Origin: Penumbrarchaeum sp964445525
Lineage (GTDB): Archaea > Thermoplasmatota > Penumbrarchaeia > Penumbrarchaeales > Penumbrarchaeaceae
Assembly: GCA_964445525.1 (NCBI GenBank)
Contig: CAYULA010000012.1
Location: forward strand, 1 to 64,000
Direction: 5' to 3'
Length of the DNA stretch: 64,000 nt
Shown here: positions 7,914-17,193 of the stretch, in pieces
Numbering within the stretch: the stretch's first letter is position 1
Layout: the number at the start of each line of letters is the position of its first letter
Notes under the pieces: model-generated
Told to the model about the DNA's origin: nothing
Database searches by the model: none
What the model saw: only the letters and a program-made list of their open reading frames with translations
Program-made: the position numbers and the translations under genes

Positions 7914-9614
7914 TCATCTTTCCAGAAATTTCCGTATCGTATCAGATGAGAGTGTGTTGATTATGTCATCCTTTTCCGCCCATCCCCTCCTTGCGGTGGA
8001 GACTCCCAGATCGATGAATCTGAGATGATCGGTCCTATGGGAATCGGTGCCGATCGAAAGCTTCACACCGGCGTCAACAGCCCGTTTCACGTTGTATCCG
8101 TTCAGGTCCAGCCGTTCCGGGAATGCATTTATCTCCAGGGCGGTGCCTGCCTCGGAAGCAGCCTCGAAAACATCGTCCAGATCCACATCGATTCCCTTCC
8201 TCTCCTGAAGTCTGCGGCCGGTTGGATGTGCAAGTATTTTGAACTGACCGCTCTTTACCGCGGTAACGATCCTGTCTGTCATCTCATTTCGGTCCATTCT
8301 GAGAGAGGAATGTACGGAACCAAGAACGAGGTCCACCTCCTCTATCATTTCCTTTTCGATATCCAGTTTGCCGTCTTTTTTGATGTTTGCCTCGATCCCG
8401 TGTATTATGCTTATCCCTTCAAGATCATCGTTGAGCCTTTCGATCTCCTTTTTCTGCTTTTTCACCCTTTCCAGATCCAGTCCGTGTGCTATTGCTATCT
8501 CTCCCGCGTGATCGGTCATGGCGATGTACCGGTGTCCGATCTCCTCCGCGGCTTCCGCCATTTCCCTCATCGTATTCTTGCCGTCGCTGTAATCACTGTG
8601 CATCTGGAGGTCTGCGAGGATATCCTCCCTCTCGACCAGGGTGGGAAGCTTTCCCTTCTCCGCCAGTTCGATCTCCCCCTGGTTTTCTCTCATCTCGGGG
8701 GGAATCCAATCCAGATCAAGCTTTTCATACACTTCCTTCTCGGTCTCACCGGCCAGCCTCTCGTTTCCCTTGAAGAGACCGTATTCGCTGAGTTTAAGGT
8801 CTCTTTTCCGGGCCATGGTCCTCAACTCAATGTTGTGCTGCTTGCTACCGGTGAAATAGCAAAGAGCCGCCCCGAAATAACCCTCCTCCACCATTCTGAG
8901 GTCCACCTGTATTCCCCCGTGGAGCTTTATCGAGGTTTTCTTCTTTCCCTTGGATACAACCTTTGAAACATCATCCATGGAGGCGAACCTGTCCGCGAGG
9001 TCGCCCCCTTTCTTCTCCACCGCAATAATGTCCATATCACCCACGGTCTCCCTTCTTCTTCTCAGGGAACCCGCCACCTCGATCCTTTCACAGAGATCCT
9101 TCAATTTGTCAACGAGCCTACTTGATTCCGGAAGTACATATCCCAGAAGGAACCGGTCTCCCTTCCGTTCGGCAAAGGCAATGTTTTCCAGTATCTTTCG
9201 CTGGGTCCTCTCCCCGAATCCCTCCACATTCTCGATCTTTCCCGATCTCGCCGCCTCCTTGAGGTCCTCGAGGCTCTTGATACCTATCTCCCTGTGGAGC
9301 CGGACTATCTTCTTAGGTCCGAGGCCTTCCACGGCTGTGAGATCCCCGATATCAAGGGGAAGGTCTCCCTTGAGCTCCTTGAACTTCCCGATCTCTCCGG
9401 TTTTCAGAAATTCCTCGATCTTGTTTGCCATGCTTTCCCCGATTCCGGGCAGGTCCCTCAATTCTCCCCTCTCGACTATATCTTCCACAGGTTCCCCGAG
9501 GGCCCTTATTGTCTGAGCCGCATTTCGGTAAGCTCTGGGTTTGAACTGAACCCCTTTCATCTCGTAGAGATCGGCTATCTCCTCCAGTTTTTCCGCAATC
9601 TCCTTTCTCTTCAT
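7914..9614 (-). CDS. polX: family X DNA polymerase with PHP domain
   Basis: Gap-filling repair polymerase of 566 aa. An N-terminal helix-hairpin-helix region (RDLPGIGESMANKI, then VEGLGPKKIVRLHREIG, then VEGFGERTQRKIL) contacts DNA. The nucleotidyltransferase core has AGSLRRRRETVGDMDII with the two metal-binding Asp (around residues 190-196). The C-terminal PHP domain, from around residue 340, has MHSDYSDG, MTDHAGE, GIEANI, LAHPTGR and GTDSHRTDH. This fits a metal-dependent 3'-5' exonuclease or phosphatase, as in bacterial PolX. The start follows GGTGATCGG. It stands alone between the oxidoreductase and PRC-barrel genes. Confidence 0.95.
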   Translation of the reverse strand: MKRKEIAEKLEEIADLYEMKGVQFKPRAYRNAAQTIRALGEPVEDIVERGELRDLPGIGESMANKIEEFLKTGEIGKFKELKGDLPLDIGDLTAVEGLGPKKIVRLHREIGIKSLEDLKEAARSGKIENVEGFGERTQRKILENIAFAERKGDRFLLGYVLPESSRLVDKLKDLCERIEVAGSLRRRRETVGDMDIIAVEKKGGDLADRFASMDDVSKVVSKGKKKTSIKLHGGIQVDLRMVEEGYFGAALCYFTGSKQHNIELRTMARKRDLKLSEYGLFKGNERLAGETEKEVYEKLDLDWIPPEMRENQGEIELAEKGKLPTLVEREDILADLQMHSDYSDGKNTMREMAEAAEEIGHRYIAMTDHAGEIAIAHGLDLERVKKQKKEIERLNDDLEGISIIHGIEANIKKDGKLDIEKEMIEEVDLVLGSVHSSLRMDRNEMTDRIVTAVKSGQFKILAHPTGRRLQERKGIDVDLDDVFEAASEAGTALEINAFPERLDLNGYNVKRAVDAGVKLSIGTDSHRTDHLRFIDLGVSTARRGWAEKDDIINTLSSDTIRKFLER

Positions 9615-9671
9615 CCGATCACCTGGCCGACGGTTGTTCAGGGACCAAATATATTCAAAAGAACCTACTCA

Positions 9672-10412
9672 TCATACCTTCCAGTAATAGGGCCTCCCGT
9701 AGTAATCGTAGAGGACCATCTCGTATCTCCTGTTCACGGGATCATTGGGATCGTACTCCGGAGAGCTCTTTATCTCCTCTTTTGTGTGATCGACCCTCAC
9801 CTCACGGCTTTCCCAATCGATACCTTCAATCCAATCCGGAGATACCAGAATCTTTTTCCCGGGAAGTATCCTTTTGGTGTCCACAACAGCATACCTGATG
9901 ATCCAGTCTGAGGTATCGACGATGAACTCTTCTATGTGCCCCACATCACCGTTCGAAGCATTGACATTGTAGCCTTCCAGATGCCTGGTACTCCTGAGCC
10001 TTTCGCCTTCATCACCGGCTTCATTTTCCTCTTCAAAAATCATGAGCTGTCCGTCATAGATTGAAAGGGCCGGTTCTATACCGGCAGGATACCATAGGGC
10101 AGGCGGAGTTACCCCTCTCATGGCCTTTTTCATTTTCTCCTGGGAAACGGGGAGGTGTTCTTCGGCCATGGGAGCTTTTTCGAGTTCCTCCTGTGTCATA
10201 TCGAGTTTTACCGTTTTCAGAGATTCAGGGGGGATTACGGCCTTGTCCGGACTGATAACCACCTTCTTTCCGGGAAGCCATTTTCTTGTATCGATTTCCA
10301 TGTACTGTACCTTGAAATTCCTCTCATTGAAGAGGAATGTCTCCAGATTCCCGATCTTCCCGTCTTTAGTCATTACTTCATGCTTTTCCAGGTCCCTGGT
10401 GCTTCTCAACAT
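9672..10412 (-). CDS. double PRC-barrel domain protein
   Basis: The 246-aa protein has two related PRC-barrel halves, residues ~1-80 (LRSTRDLEKHEVMTKDGKIG) and ~140-220 (LRSTRHLEGYNVNASNGDVG). Each ends in a TRKWLPGKK/TKRILPGKK strand. PRC barrels are small beta domains in photosynthetic reaction centre H subunits, RimM and many stress-related archaeal and bacterial proteins. No membrane segment or enzyme motif is seen. The start follows ATGAGGTAGAAAA. Similar proteins often accompany osmotic or general stress genes; the exact role is unknown. Confidence 0.87.
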   Translation of the reverse strand: MLRSTRDLEKHEVMTKDGKIGNLETFLFNERNFKVQYMEIDTRKWLPGKKVVISPDKAVIPPESLKTVKLDMTQEELEKAPMAEEHLPVSQEKMKKAMRGVTPPALWYPAGIEPALSIYDGQLMIFEEENEAGDEGERLRSTRHLEGYNVNASNGDVGHIEEFIVDTSDWIIRYAVVDTKRILPGKKILVSPDWIEGIDWESREVRVDHTKEEIKSSPEYDPNDPVNRRYEMVLYDYYGRPYYWKV

Positions 10413-10540
10413 TTTTCTACCTCATAAATTGGGAACATATCCGATATCGGCCGAAACGACCAAATGCAGGTATCATCCCTGATCAAACCTTGAATTGTGG
10501 GTATAAATATCTTTGTGAATATGGGAAAATAATGGATTTT

Positions 10541-11002
10541 CTAGTTCAACAGAAGCCTGTCCGCTCTCTCCTCCAGCATATTTTCAAGGATCAGTTTGTA
10601 CTCGAAATCCATGATGTTGCCGTTGGAGATGAGGTTGTCGTCCAGAAAGGATTTCAGGGAAATCTTGCTGTCAAAATACCCCATTGCAAATAGAGGCCTG
10701 TCTCCGGTTATGTAATACACCCTCAATATTTCCTTGAGTTCTCTGAGGTTGTTCATGAGATCAGCCAATCCCACTCCCTGTCTCGGCCTGATAAAGAATA
10801 CCACACCCAGCGGTTTTCCCATCTTGTCCATGTCCAGATCCGCTGAATAACCTTTGATGATCCCCTCCTTTTCAAGCTTGTCAAGACGGTATCTCACACC
10901 TGTCTCGCTCATATCGAGTTTATTTGCAATCTGTTTCAGCGACGATCTGGCATCCTTGAGCAAAATTCTGATTATCTTGATATCTTTTCCGGATATTGTC
11001 AT
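10541..11002 (-). CDS. Lrp/AsnC family transcriptional regulator
   Basis: 153 aa with an N-terminal winged helix (ILLKDARSSLKQIANKLDMSETGVRYRLDKLEKEGIIKGY split over residues ~11-52) and a C-terminal effector/oligomerisation (RAM-like) domain with VVFFIRPRQGVGL and VYYITGDRPLFAMGYF. Archaeal Lrp proteins repress or activate by binding near TATA boxes, often with amino acids as effectors. It is divergent from the ABC1 kinase gene across a 202-base region with a good TATA box, so that gene and itself are the nearest candidate targets. The target is inference. Confidence 0.9.
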   Translation of the reverse strand: MTISGKDIKIIRILLKDARSSLKQIANKLDMSETGVRYRLDKLEKEGIIKGYSADLDMDKMGKPLGVVFFIRPRQGVGLADLMNNLRELKEILRVYYITGDRPLFAMGYFDSKISLKSFLDDNLISNGNIMDFEYKLILENMLEERADRLLLN

Positions 11003-11086
11003 TTATTCACGGGATTTACCTTGATCGGGGTCATATTAAAACTTTCCACTGATCCGATCCCTTATCATTTAGAAAAACAAAAGGTA

Positions 11087-11094
11087 TTTATAAG
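11087..11094 (+). promoter_or_regulatory. TATA box of the ABC1 kinase gene
   Basis: TTTATAAG within GGTATTTATAAGCC, preceded by an A-rich BRE-like tract. It predicts a leader of about 85 bases before the ABC1 start at 11205. Confidence 0.55.
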
Positions 11095-11204
11095 CCAAAA
11101 ACAAAGTTCTATCGATGTACCTTGGAAAAAATGAAAATAATTATTGTTTTTTCATTTTTATTTCAAATATTGCATGATTTCATTTGAAAAGGAGAAAAAT
11201 TTCA

Positions 11205-12773
11205 ATGGGAAACAGGAAAACGCAAAAAAAACCGGTGGGACCGGTCAAATTAGTGATCATACTGCTCAAAAACGCATCCATACTGGCACTCAGAAAGATA
11301 AGCGGTGGAAAAAGAGGGCCCAAGGACTTTCCAAAGAGGTTCAGAAAAACACTTGAGGACCTCGGACCGACTTACATCAAGCTGGGACAGATGCTTTCCT
11401 CCAGGTACGACCTCTTCTCCAAAGAGACCATCGCAGAGCTATCAAAGCTTCAGGATGAGGTTCATCCCCTTCCGTTTGAGGTTATTTGGAGGGAACTTCA
11501 GAGAACCTACGGGGATCCGAACGATATCTTTTCTTCCATCAAACGCAAACCCATCGCTTCGGCCTCCATCTCCCAGGTTCACATTGGAACCCTGAAGGAC
11601 GGCCGAAAAGTGGCGATAAAGATAAGAAGGCCTTTTCTCCGGGAACAGGTCGAGAGGGATTTTATAACCCTCCGGAGGCTGGCAAAGTTCATAGACAGGT
11701 TTGTTCCCCTGATACATGACGATGTTACCGCGCTGGTGGACGAGTTTGGTTTTACCATCGAGGATGAAATGGATTTTCTCTCGGAAGCGGGGGCAATGGA
11801 GAGGTTCAACGAATATTTCAAGGACAGCAGGATAGTATTCTCTCCCGATCCTATCAACGATTACTGCACGGAGAATGTTCTTGTCATGGAGTACATAAAG
11901 GGCCTCAAGCTTTCCAAGATAATCTCCGATGAATACAACAGCGAGAAGTATCCTGTTAGAAAGGACAACCTGATAGAGACCATCTCCGGATCCCTGATGG
12001 ACCAGATGTTCATCCACGGCATGCTTCACGCCGACCCCCATCCCGGAAATTTCATAATCACCGAGGACGGAAAATTGTTCTTCATAGATTTCGGAAGGGT
12101 CAATCACCTGGACTACGAACTTCAGACATTCCTCCTCGAATACATGATCTCCCTCGCCAAGAGGGACTCCGAGATGATAACTGAGATAATATCCGAGAAC
12201 TTCGGACTTCGCAAGAGGGATACATATGCCGACGACATAAGGTTCATTTTCACCAAATACTACGGCAGGACTCTTGGGCGAATGGATATGGGAGAACTTA
12301 TGGTGGATTCTTTCAACATCAGCCGGAAGCACCGGGTGAGACTTCCAGCCCAGGTATTCCTGATGTCCAGGATCATTGTATTGATCGAGGGCATCGGATC
12401 GAGGCTGGACCCGGATTTCAGTTACGTGAACTTTCTCAAGGACTACTTCAGCAGGAGAACAATGATAGATGTCGTCAAGGAAAGGATGACCGAGATGAGA
12501 AGGGAATCGGTCTGGAACATGGTGATGCTCCCCAGGAAACTGAAAAGCGTGGAGAGGTTGGTTACAGGCAACAAGAAGATCAACATCAAGCTTCCCAAGA
12601 TAGAGAGGCTTCTTGACAAATTCAACCATTCGCTTAACGCACTTGCCGTCGCGGTGATAATGGCCGGTTTGCTGATAAGTGTTAATAAATTCCAGTATCC
12701 GCTCATACCACAGATCGTCCTTATGATTCTCGGAGTCTACATCATCTATCAGCTGATGTTTAAAAATAAATGA
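11205..12773 (+). CDS. ABC1/UbiB family atypical protein kinase
   Basis: 522-aa member of the ABC1/ADCK/UbiB family, whose bacterial and mitochondrial members are needed for quinone biosynthesis and have ATPase activity. Family marks are the KxGQ helix in GPTYIKLGQMLSSR and the Ala-rich loop IASASISQVHIG. Further marks are VAIKIRRP with the ATP-site lysine, MLHADPHPGNF (catalytic loop) and FIDFGR. Two hydrophobic C-terminal segments anchor it to the membrane. ATG 11205 follows AAAAGGAG with 10-base spacing; an upstream in-frame TTG lies inside that site. No quinone genes are seen nearby, so its client pathway is unknown. Confidence 0.9.
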   Translation: MGNRKTQKKPVGPVKLVIILLKNASILALRKISGGKRGPKDFPKRFRKTLEDLGPTYIKLGQMLSSRYDLFSKETIAELSKLQDEVHPLPFEVIWRELQRTYGDPNDIFSSIKRKPIASASISQVHIGTLKDGRKVAIKIRRPFLREQVERDFITLRRLAKFIDRFVPLIHDDVTALVDEFGFTIEDEMDFLSEAGAMERFNEYFKDSRIVFSPDPINDYCTENVLVMEYIKGLKLSKIISDEYNSEKYPVRKDNLIETISGSLMDQMFIHGMLHADPHPGNFIITEDGKLFFIDFGRVNHLDYELQTFLLEYMISLAKRDSEMITEIISENFGLRKRDTYADDIRFIFTKYYGRTLGRMDMGELMVDSFNISRKHRVRLPAQVFLMSRIIVLIEGIGSRLDPDFSYVNFLKDYFSRRTMIDVVKERMTEMRRESVWNMVMLPRKLKSVERLVTGNKKINIKLPKIERLLDKFNHSLNALAVAVIMAGLLISVNKFQYPLIPQIVLMILGVYIIYQLMFKNK

Positions 12774-12776
12774 ATA

Positions 12777-12900
12777 ATCGATCGAAGCAGGCTTCGATCG
12801 AACGTACAAAGCCCCACCCCCCAGTTGACCTATCGGTATTTTTGTAATCAACGGTATTTTATGACTGGAATAACTGGACTTATTAAATTTCCTATATGAT
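12777..12900 (-). repeat. dispersed ~124-bp element, copy A (candidate small RNA gene)
   Basis: Closely matches the element at 41895-42017. The first 34 bases are identical, including a 22-base palindrome CGATCGAAGC..GCTTCGATCG, and the 15-base block GACTGGAATAACTGG is also identical. Read on the minus strand it has a TATA-like TTTAATAAG, a GTTGA/TCAAC hairpin, a G-rich run and the palindromic hairpin at the end. It lies between two convergent genes, so it is not an ordinary gene promoter. It could be a small RNA gene or an immobile remnant of a small repeat. Confidence 0.6.
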
Positions 12901-12909
12901 AAAAAATTG

Positions 12910-12932
12910 AAGCGGTGCATTCGACACCGCTT
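12910..12932 (-). terminator. terminator of the hsp20 gene
   Basis: 8-bp stem AAGCGGTG/CACCGCTT with a 7-base loop, followed on the minus strand by CAATTTTTT. Lies 12 bases after the Hsp20 stop. Confidence 0.75.
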
Positions 12933-12944
12933 GTATGACGGGGT

Positions 12945-13457
12945 TTACTCGATCTTTACCTTGGTGGTCGGTTTTCTTGGGGTGGGATTCTTCTTGGGGA
13001 TGTTCAGCCATAATACACCGTCATCCATCTTTCCCTTCGCTTTGTCACCCAGGACCTCGTCGGGAAGCTCTATTGTCCTCTTGGAGGAATAGGTATGCCT
13101 TTCCCTGAGGAAATAATCCTTCTCCTTTTCCTCCTCTTTCTGTTCCCCCTTGACCGATATTGTCAGTTTGTTATCATCGAGGTCCACCTCCACATTTTCC
13201 TTTTCCACTCCCGGGAGCTCCGCATGAACCGAGAAATGGTCGCCTTCGTCTGCCACATCCAGAGGGATGAAGCCTTTTCCGGTAAGCATGCCCTTCATCG
13301 GTGTCCTGGCCTGTGTCATGGGATAGAAAAACCTCTCCAGGTCCCATTTGACCCTGTCCATCAATTCATCCATGTGTGGCCAGCTCATGTAGAGATACGG
13401 TTTCTTTTCTTCTCCGCCTCTTTCAATAATATCCTTTTCCTTTCCGCGCATTTGCAT
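12945..13457 (-). CDS. hsp20: Hsp20/alpha-crystallin small heat shock protein
   Basis: Chaperone that binds unfolding proteins in large oligomers. The 170-aa product has a variable N-terminus with WDLERFFYPM, then an alpha-crystallin domain from about residue 65 (PLDVADEGDHFSVHAELPGVEKE). The conserved strand DGVLWLNIPKK and a short C-terminal tail follow. The start is ambiguous between ATG 13457 and 13451. A TATA box at 13481-13490 puts transcription start at about the first ATG, so the mRNA is probably leaderless. A strong terminator follows, so it is monocistronic. Confidence 0.92.
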   Translation of the reverse strand: MQMRGKEKDIIERGGEEKKPYLYMSWPHMDELMDRVKWDLERFFYPMTQARTPMKGMLTGKGFIPLDVADEGDHFSVHAELPGVEKENVEVDLDDNKLTISVKGEQKEEEKEKDYFLRERHTYSSKRTIELPDEVLGDKAKGKMDDGVLWLNIPKKNPTPRKPTTKVKIE

Positions 13458-13480
13458 CACTGTTGTTATCTTGATCTGGG

Positions 13481-13490
13481 GCTATATAAA
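13481..13490 (-). promoter_or_regulatory. TATA box of hsp20
   Basis: Minus-strand TTTATATAGC preceded by AAAAAG (BRE-like), 25-30 bases before the hsp20 ATG. Confidence 0.65.
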
Positions 13491-13594
13491 TCTTTTTCAT
13501 TACATTTTTGGATATTTTTAGATATTTTTATTATTATATGAAATAATATTGATTGTTGAGGCATCCGATTCGCTCTCGAACGTTCGGTCCGGGT

Positions 13595-13822
13595 CTATTT
13601 CTTAACCCAGTTTCCTTCCTCATTCTTTCCATACTTGTTCTTGACCGCGGACCAGGCCACCTTCATCGCAACGGTTTCCCTGGAATCGCTTCCCTTTCTT
13701 CGCGAGGGGTCCTCATACCTGTCCCAGGCGTCGTTGAAGGCTTCCATGAAGATCTCCTGAGCTTTCTCCGGAAGCGGCCCCCTCACATTTCCGGGGAGCT
13801 CCTCTATGTTATCGTATGGCAT
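13595..13822 (-). CDS. ChaB-domain small protein
   Basis: 75-aa protein resembling the ChaB fold: ELPGNVRGPLPEKAQEIF, then FNDAWDRYED, then VAWSAVKNKYGK near the C-terminus. ChaB was named from the E. coli cation-transport regulator, but the fold is small, helical and widespread, and its function is not established. The start follows AAGGATCA. It stands alone between hsp20 and a surface protein gene, with an upstream AT-rich TATA-like GATTTATC. Confidence 0.8.
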   Translation of the reverse strand: MPYDNIEELPGNVRGPLPEKAQEIFMEAFNDAWDRYEDPSRRKGSDSRETVAMKVAWSAVKNKYGKNEEGNWVKK

Positions 13823-13936
13823 CTTGTTGATCCTTTATCTGGAAATAGATAAATCTTTTCCATGGGATGGGTAAAAAACTTTATTAGTCCTCAATGGGAG
13901 GTATAAAATAATGCCGAAAAAGGAAGTGTAAAATTC

Positions 13937-14998
13937 ATGAAAAAAACCTTGATAATACCGATTGTTGCCGCTTTGGCATTGATCATTCCGATTGTTGTCG
14001 ATTCTGTCTCATCACAGGATCAATCAGCCTTTCTGAATATCGTTTTTTCAGAGGTTTACTACGATTCGAACGGACCCGATTCCAGGGAGGAATACATCGA
14101 GCTTTACAATCCCAACAATGAGGAGGTTGACATATCCGGATATTCCATCTCGGATAATTCGGGATCCTATACAATCGATGATGCAACAATGGCACCCTAT
14201 TCATTTCTGATCCTCGCAAGGGACGATCAGGGATTCCTTTTCAAATGGGAGAAAGCGGCGGACATTACCGATCTGACACTTTCCCTGGATAATGACGGGG
14301 ATAACCTGGACATGGAGGACAGGTCTGGAGTATTCATAGACCGCGTAGCCTGGGAAGGCGGAGAGGACGGATCATTCGCCTCCTGGGATCTGATAGCCGA
14401 AAGCGGGGAATGCATCAGAAGAAAGAATGTCTACATAGGGTCTTCATCCTCCGATGCCTGGAACTCCTACTCCACCCCAGATCCGAAAAATCAAGACGAC
14501 CTGACTGGCGTCGCGGATCTGGCCCCCACGGCCAGCATAGTAAAGAGCGATGACCAATTACTGATTGGAGAGGATCTGATCCTTTACGGGGACGGCTCTT
14601 TCGACCCCGATTCGACCGATAACGACCTTGACTATATGTGGGATCTGGGGGATGGAATGACCGATGAAAATCGGGTTGTCACCCATTCCTACCGCGAGCC
14701 TGGCAACTATTTCATTTCCCTGGTTGTGACCGATCAGGACAACCTGAAAGACGAGGCAAGGGTTTACGTATCGGTGATAGAGAGACCGGATGTGATCGAA
14801 AACGGAATCGAGGACAGGGAGGAACCGGATGAACCCGTCGACGGTGACGGGGCACCACGTCTGGAATCAGGAGATGATGAGCAGATAGTCGATCCGGAGG
14901 ACCGGACGGAAGCTGTACTCGCTGCTTTCATAGTCGTACTGATAGCGGTGATTCTGTTCGTGGTGATATTGATAGTAATCTCACTAAGGAGAAAATGA
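13937..14998 (+). CDS. membrane-anchored lamin-tail and PKD domain surface protein
   Basis: 353 aa. An N-terminal signal sequence (residues ~1-27) is followed by a lamin-tail (LTD) domain with FSEVYYDSNGPDSREEYIELYNP and ISGYSISDNSGSY. A PKD domain at around 195-290 has the hallmark WDLGDG and THSYREPGNYFISLVV. An acidic Pro/Asp-rich stalk leads to a C-terminal transmembrane helix ending LRRK. Topology puts the domains outside the cell. LTD and PKD are adhesion or protein-interaction modules of archaeal surfaces. The start follows GGAAGTG. It converges on the trehalose gene. Confidence 0.87.
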   Translation: MKKTLIIPIVAALALIIPIVVDSVSSQDQSAFLNIVFSEVYYDSNGPDSREEYIELYNPNNEEVDISGYSISDNSGSYTIDDATMAPYSFLILARDDQGFLFKWEKAADITDLTLSLDNDGDNLDMEDRSGVFIDRVAWEGGEDGSFASWDLIAESGECIRRKNVYIGSSSSDAWNSYSTPDPKNQDDLTGVADLAPTASIVKSDDQLLIGEDLILYGDGSFDPDSTDNDLDYMWDLGDGMTDENRVVTHSYREPGNYFISLVVTDQDNLKDEARVYVSVIERPDVIENGIEDREEPDEPVDGDGAPRLESGDDEQIVDPEDRTEAVLAAFIVVLIAVILFVVILIVISLRRK

Positions 14999-15000
14999 AA

Positions 15001-17181
15001 TCATCTGCCCATCAATTCCCTGAGGAAGGACCTGACCTCTTTCACTGATCTGAGGCTGTATCTGGCATTTGTAGGGTGATAGCCAACCTTGATGGAATAT
15101 CCTTGTGAGGGAATTGCCTTGAACATGTCTTCATCTGTTACATCGTCACCTATGACCATGACCATATCCCATTCATTCTCCTGAACCAGTTTTGAGACAA
15201 CCATTCCTTTGTTGACCCCCACCTTCTTGATCTCGATGACCTTGTTGCCCTCCATTATTCCCAGGTCCGTGTTTGAGGTCAGATCCAGGAGGTCTCCCAC
15301 AAGTTCCTTGGCCCTGATCGAACCCATCTCGGGATTGCTTCGCCTGAAATGCCATACCAGGGAATATTCCTTTTCCTCCACGAAGGACCCCGGGGTCCTG
15401 TCAGTGTAGACCTCCAAAAGATTTCGGATGGGCTTTTTCCACTTGTTGTTCATGGGGACTGTCAGTTTCCACCTCTTGCCGTTCTTGAGCCAGACACCGT
15501 GCTCGGCGCATAATTTTATGTCAACATTGTTGAACCATTTCTCCAGGGTATGCCTGTCCCTTCCCGATATCACCACAACCTCGTTATCATTTCCGGAGGA
15601 GAGACCTTGAAGGATCTCGATCACCTCATTATCCGGACCGGCATCCTGGGGGCGGTCCTTGAATTCCGAAAGGGTACCGTCATAGTCAAGGATGATCAAT
15701 TTCCTCTTTCTGCTCAGGAACTCCTTGAGCAATCTCTTTCTCTCCCTGGAGACGAGCCTCTTTGAAAGGATGGGATTTTCCTCATCTCTGGCCCGGGATA
15801 GATCCGAGAAGAAGTCCTGGCCCCACTTCCTGATGTCGTATCTCCTGAGCCTCTCCTGCATCACCCTGTTTGCCGATATCTGTTCATCCTCGCTCATATC
15901 AAGAGCCCTTTCGATGGCATCCGCCACTTCCTCGAAATCGTTGGGGTTGACAATTATCGATTCTCCCAGTTCATGGGCGGCTCCCGCCATCTCGCTGAGG
16001 ACCAGTACACCTTTGCCATTGTCCTTTGTGGCGAGGTATTCCTTTGCCATCAGGTTCATGCCGTCCCTTATCGGCGTTATCAGACAAACGTCGGCGGATT
16101 TGTACAATGCCAGAAGCTGGTCGAAGGGAAGGAACCTGTAAATATACCATACGGGAGCCCAGCCTATTCTGCCGTACATACCGTTGATGTAACCAACCTT
16201 TTCATCCAGAGATTTCTTTAAAAGCTCGTAATGGTCAACCTTCTCTCTCGAGGGAACGGCAACCAGTATAAGGGTCACCTTCTCCATCCACTCGGGATTT
16301 TTCGTGAGAAAACGGTTGAATGAATCCAGCCTGTTCAGAATTCCCTTGGAATAATCCAGCCTGTCTATGGATAGTATTATCCTTCTCTTTCCCACTTTCT
16401 CTTTTATCTCATCCATATAACCCTCGGCTTCGGGAGAGCGTGATCCTGTCTCGAATTTTTCATAATCTATTCCCATCGGGTATGAGTCCACCTTGCATAG
16501 ATGTCCCCGGCAGGAGAGTATCCCGAGATCATGCTCGTATCCCCTTATCCTCCTCACACTGTTGAGGAAATGGGTCACGTAATCGTAGGTGTGAAATCCT
16601 ATGAGGTCCGATCCAAGGAGTCCGTCCAGTATCTCCTTCCTCCAGGGGAAGAGTCTGAATACCTCATATGACGGGAATGGAATATGGAGGAAGAAACCTA
16701 TCGATGCATCCTCCACATTTTCCCTTATCATCCTCGGAAGGACCATGAGATGATAGTCATGGACCCATATCAGGTCCCCCGGTTCATAGACCTCTTTTAG
16801 AGGTTCGATGAACCTTTCATTGATCCTGTTGTAGGTGTCCCACTGATCGGAGTGGTATTCCGCATTCTGGGTGAAATAATGAAAAAGCGGCCAAATTGTC
16901 CTGTTGCAGAAACCGTGATAGAATTCCCTTATCTCCCTTCTGGAGAGGAAAATGGGAACGAGATTGTCCTTTGCAAAATCCTTCCTTATCTTCTCTCTTT
17001 CCTTCTTGTTCAGGTTCTCCCTTGGTATGCCCGGCCACCCTATCCATACAACCTCTGATCCCTCCGAAAGGGAATACAATCCTGTTGCAAGACCTCCTGC
17101 GGAGCTCTCATATTTTAGCTTGGCCCGGCTTTTCTTCACCTTTTTCGGAAGCCTGTTTGAAATGAATATTATCTTGGGCAT
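15001..17181 (-). CDS. otsAB: bifunctional trehalose-6-phosphate synthase/phosphatase
   Basis: A GT20 synthase domain (residues ~1-470) makes trehalose 6-phosphate from UDP- or GDP-glucose and glucose 6-phosphate. It has SNRLPKK, VWHDYHLM-like VHDYHLMVLP, IDRLDYSKGI and RDGMNLMAKEY. A HAD phosphatase domain (~480-726) with DYDGTLSEF near residue 497 and GDDVTDEDMF then releases trehalose. The fusion lets one polypeptide make the compatible solute. It is last in a likely operon with the two unknown genes at 17194-18008; no ribosome binding site is obvious, consistent with coupling. It suggests osmotic or heat protection. Confidence 0.95.
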   Translation of the reverse strand: MPKIIFISNRLPKKVKKSRAKLKYESSAGGLATGLYSLSEGSEVVWIGWPGIPRENLNKKEREKIRKDFAKDNLVPIFLSRREIREFYHGFCNRTIWPLFHYFTQNAEYHSDQWDTYNRINERFIEPLKEVYEPGDLIWVHDYHLMVLPRMIRENVEDASIGFFLHIPFPSYEVFRLFPWRKEILDGLLGSDLIGFHTYDYVTHFLNSVRRIRGYEHDLGILSCRGHLCKVDSYPMGIDYEKFETGSRSPEAEGYMDEIKEKVGKRRIILSIDRLDYSKGILNRLDSFNRFLTKNPEWMEKVTLILVAVPSREKVDHYELLKKSLDEKVGYINGMYGRIGWAPVWYIYRFLPFDQLLALYKSADVCLITPIRDGMNLMAKEYLATKDNGKGVLVLSEMAGAAHELGESIIVNPNDFEEVADAIERALDMSEDEQISANRVMQERLRRYDIRKWGQDFFSDLSRARDEENPILSKRLVSRERKRLLKEFLSRKRKLIILDYDGTLSEFKDRPQDAGPDNEVIEILQGLSSGNDNEVVVISGRDRHTLEKWFNNVDIKLCAEHGVWLKNGKRWKLTVPMNNKWKKPIRNLLEVYTDRTPGSFVEEKEYSLVWHFRRSNPEMGSIRAKELVGDLLDLTSNTDLGIMEGNKVIEIKKVGVNKGMVVSKLVQENEWDMVMVIGDDVTDEDMFKAIPSQGYSIKVGYHPTNARYSLRSVKEVRSFLRELMGR

Positions 17182-17193
17182 TTAAAAAACCAA

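Noticed and set aside
8025..8966. 313-codon frame antisense to polX
   Set aside because: The polX frame is supported by all catalytic motifs; the antisense frame shows none.
11442..12920. Long open frame (492 codons) antisense to the ABC1 kinase gene
   Set aside because: The sense strand has clear kinase motifs; the antisense product has no domain, signal or ribosome binding site and is a by-product of codon usage.
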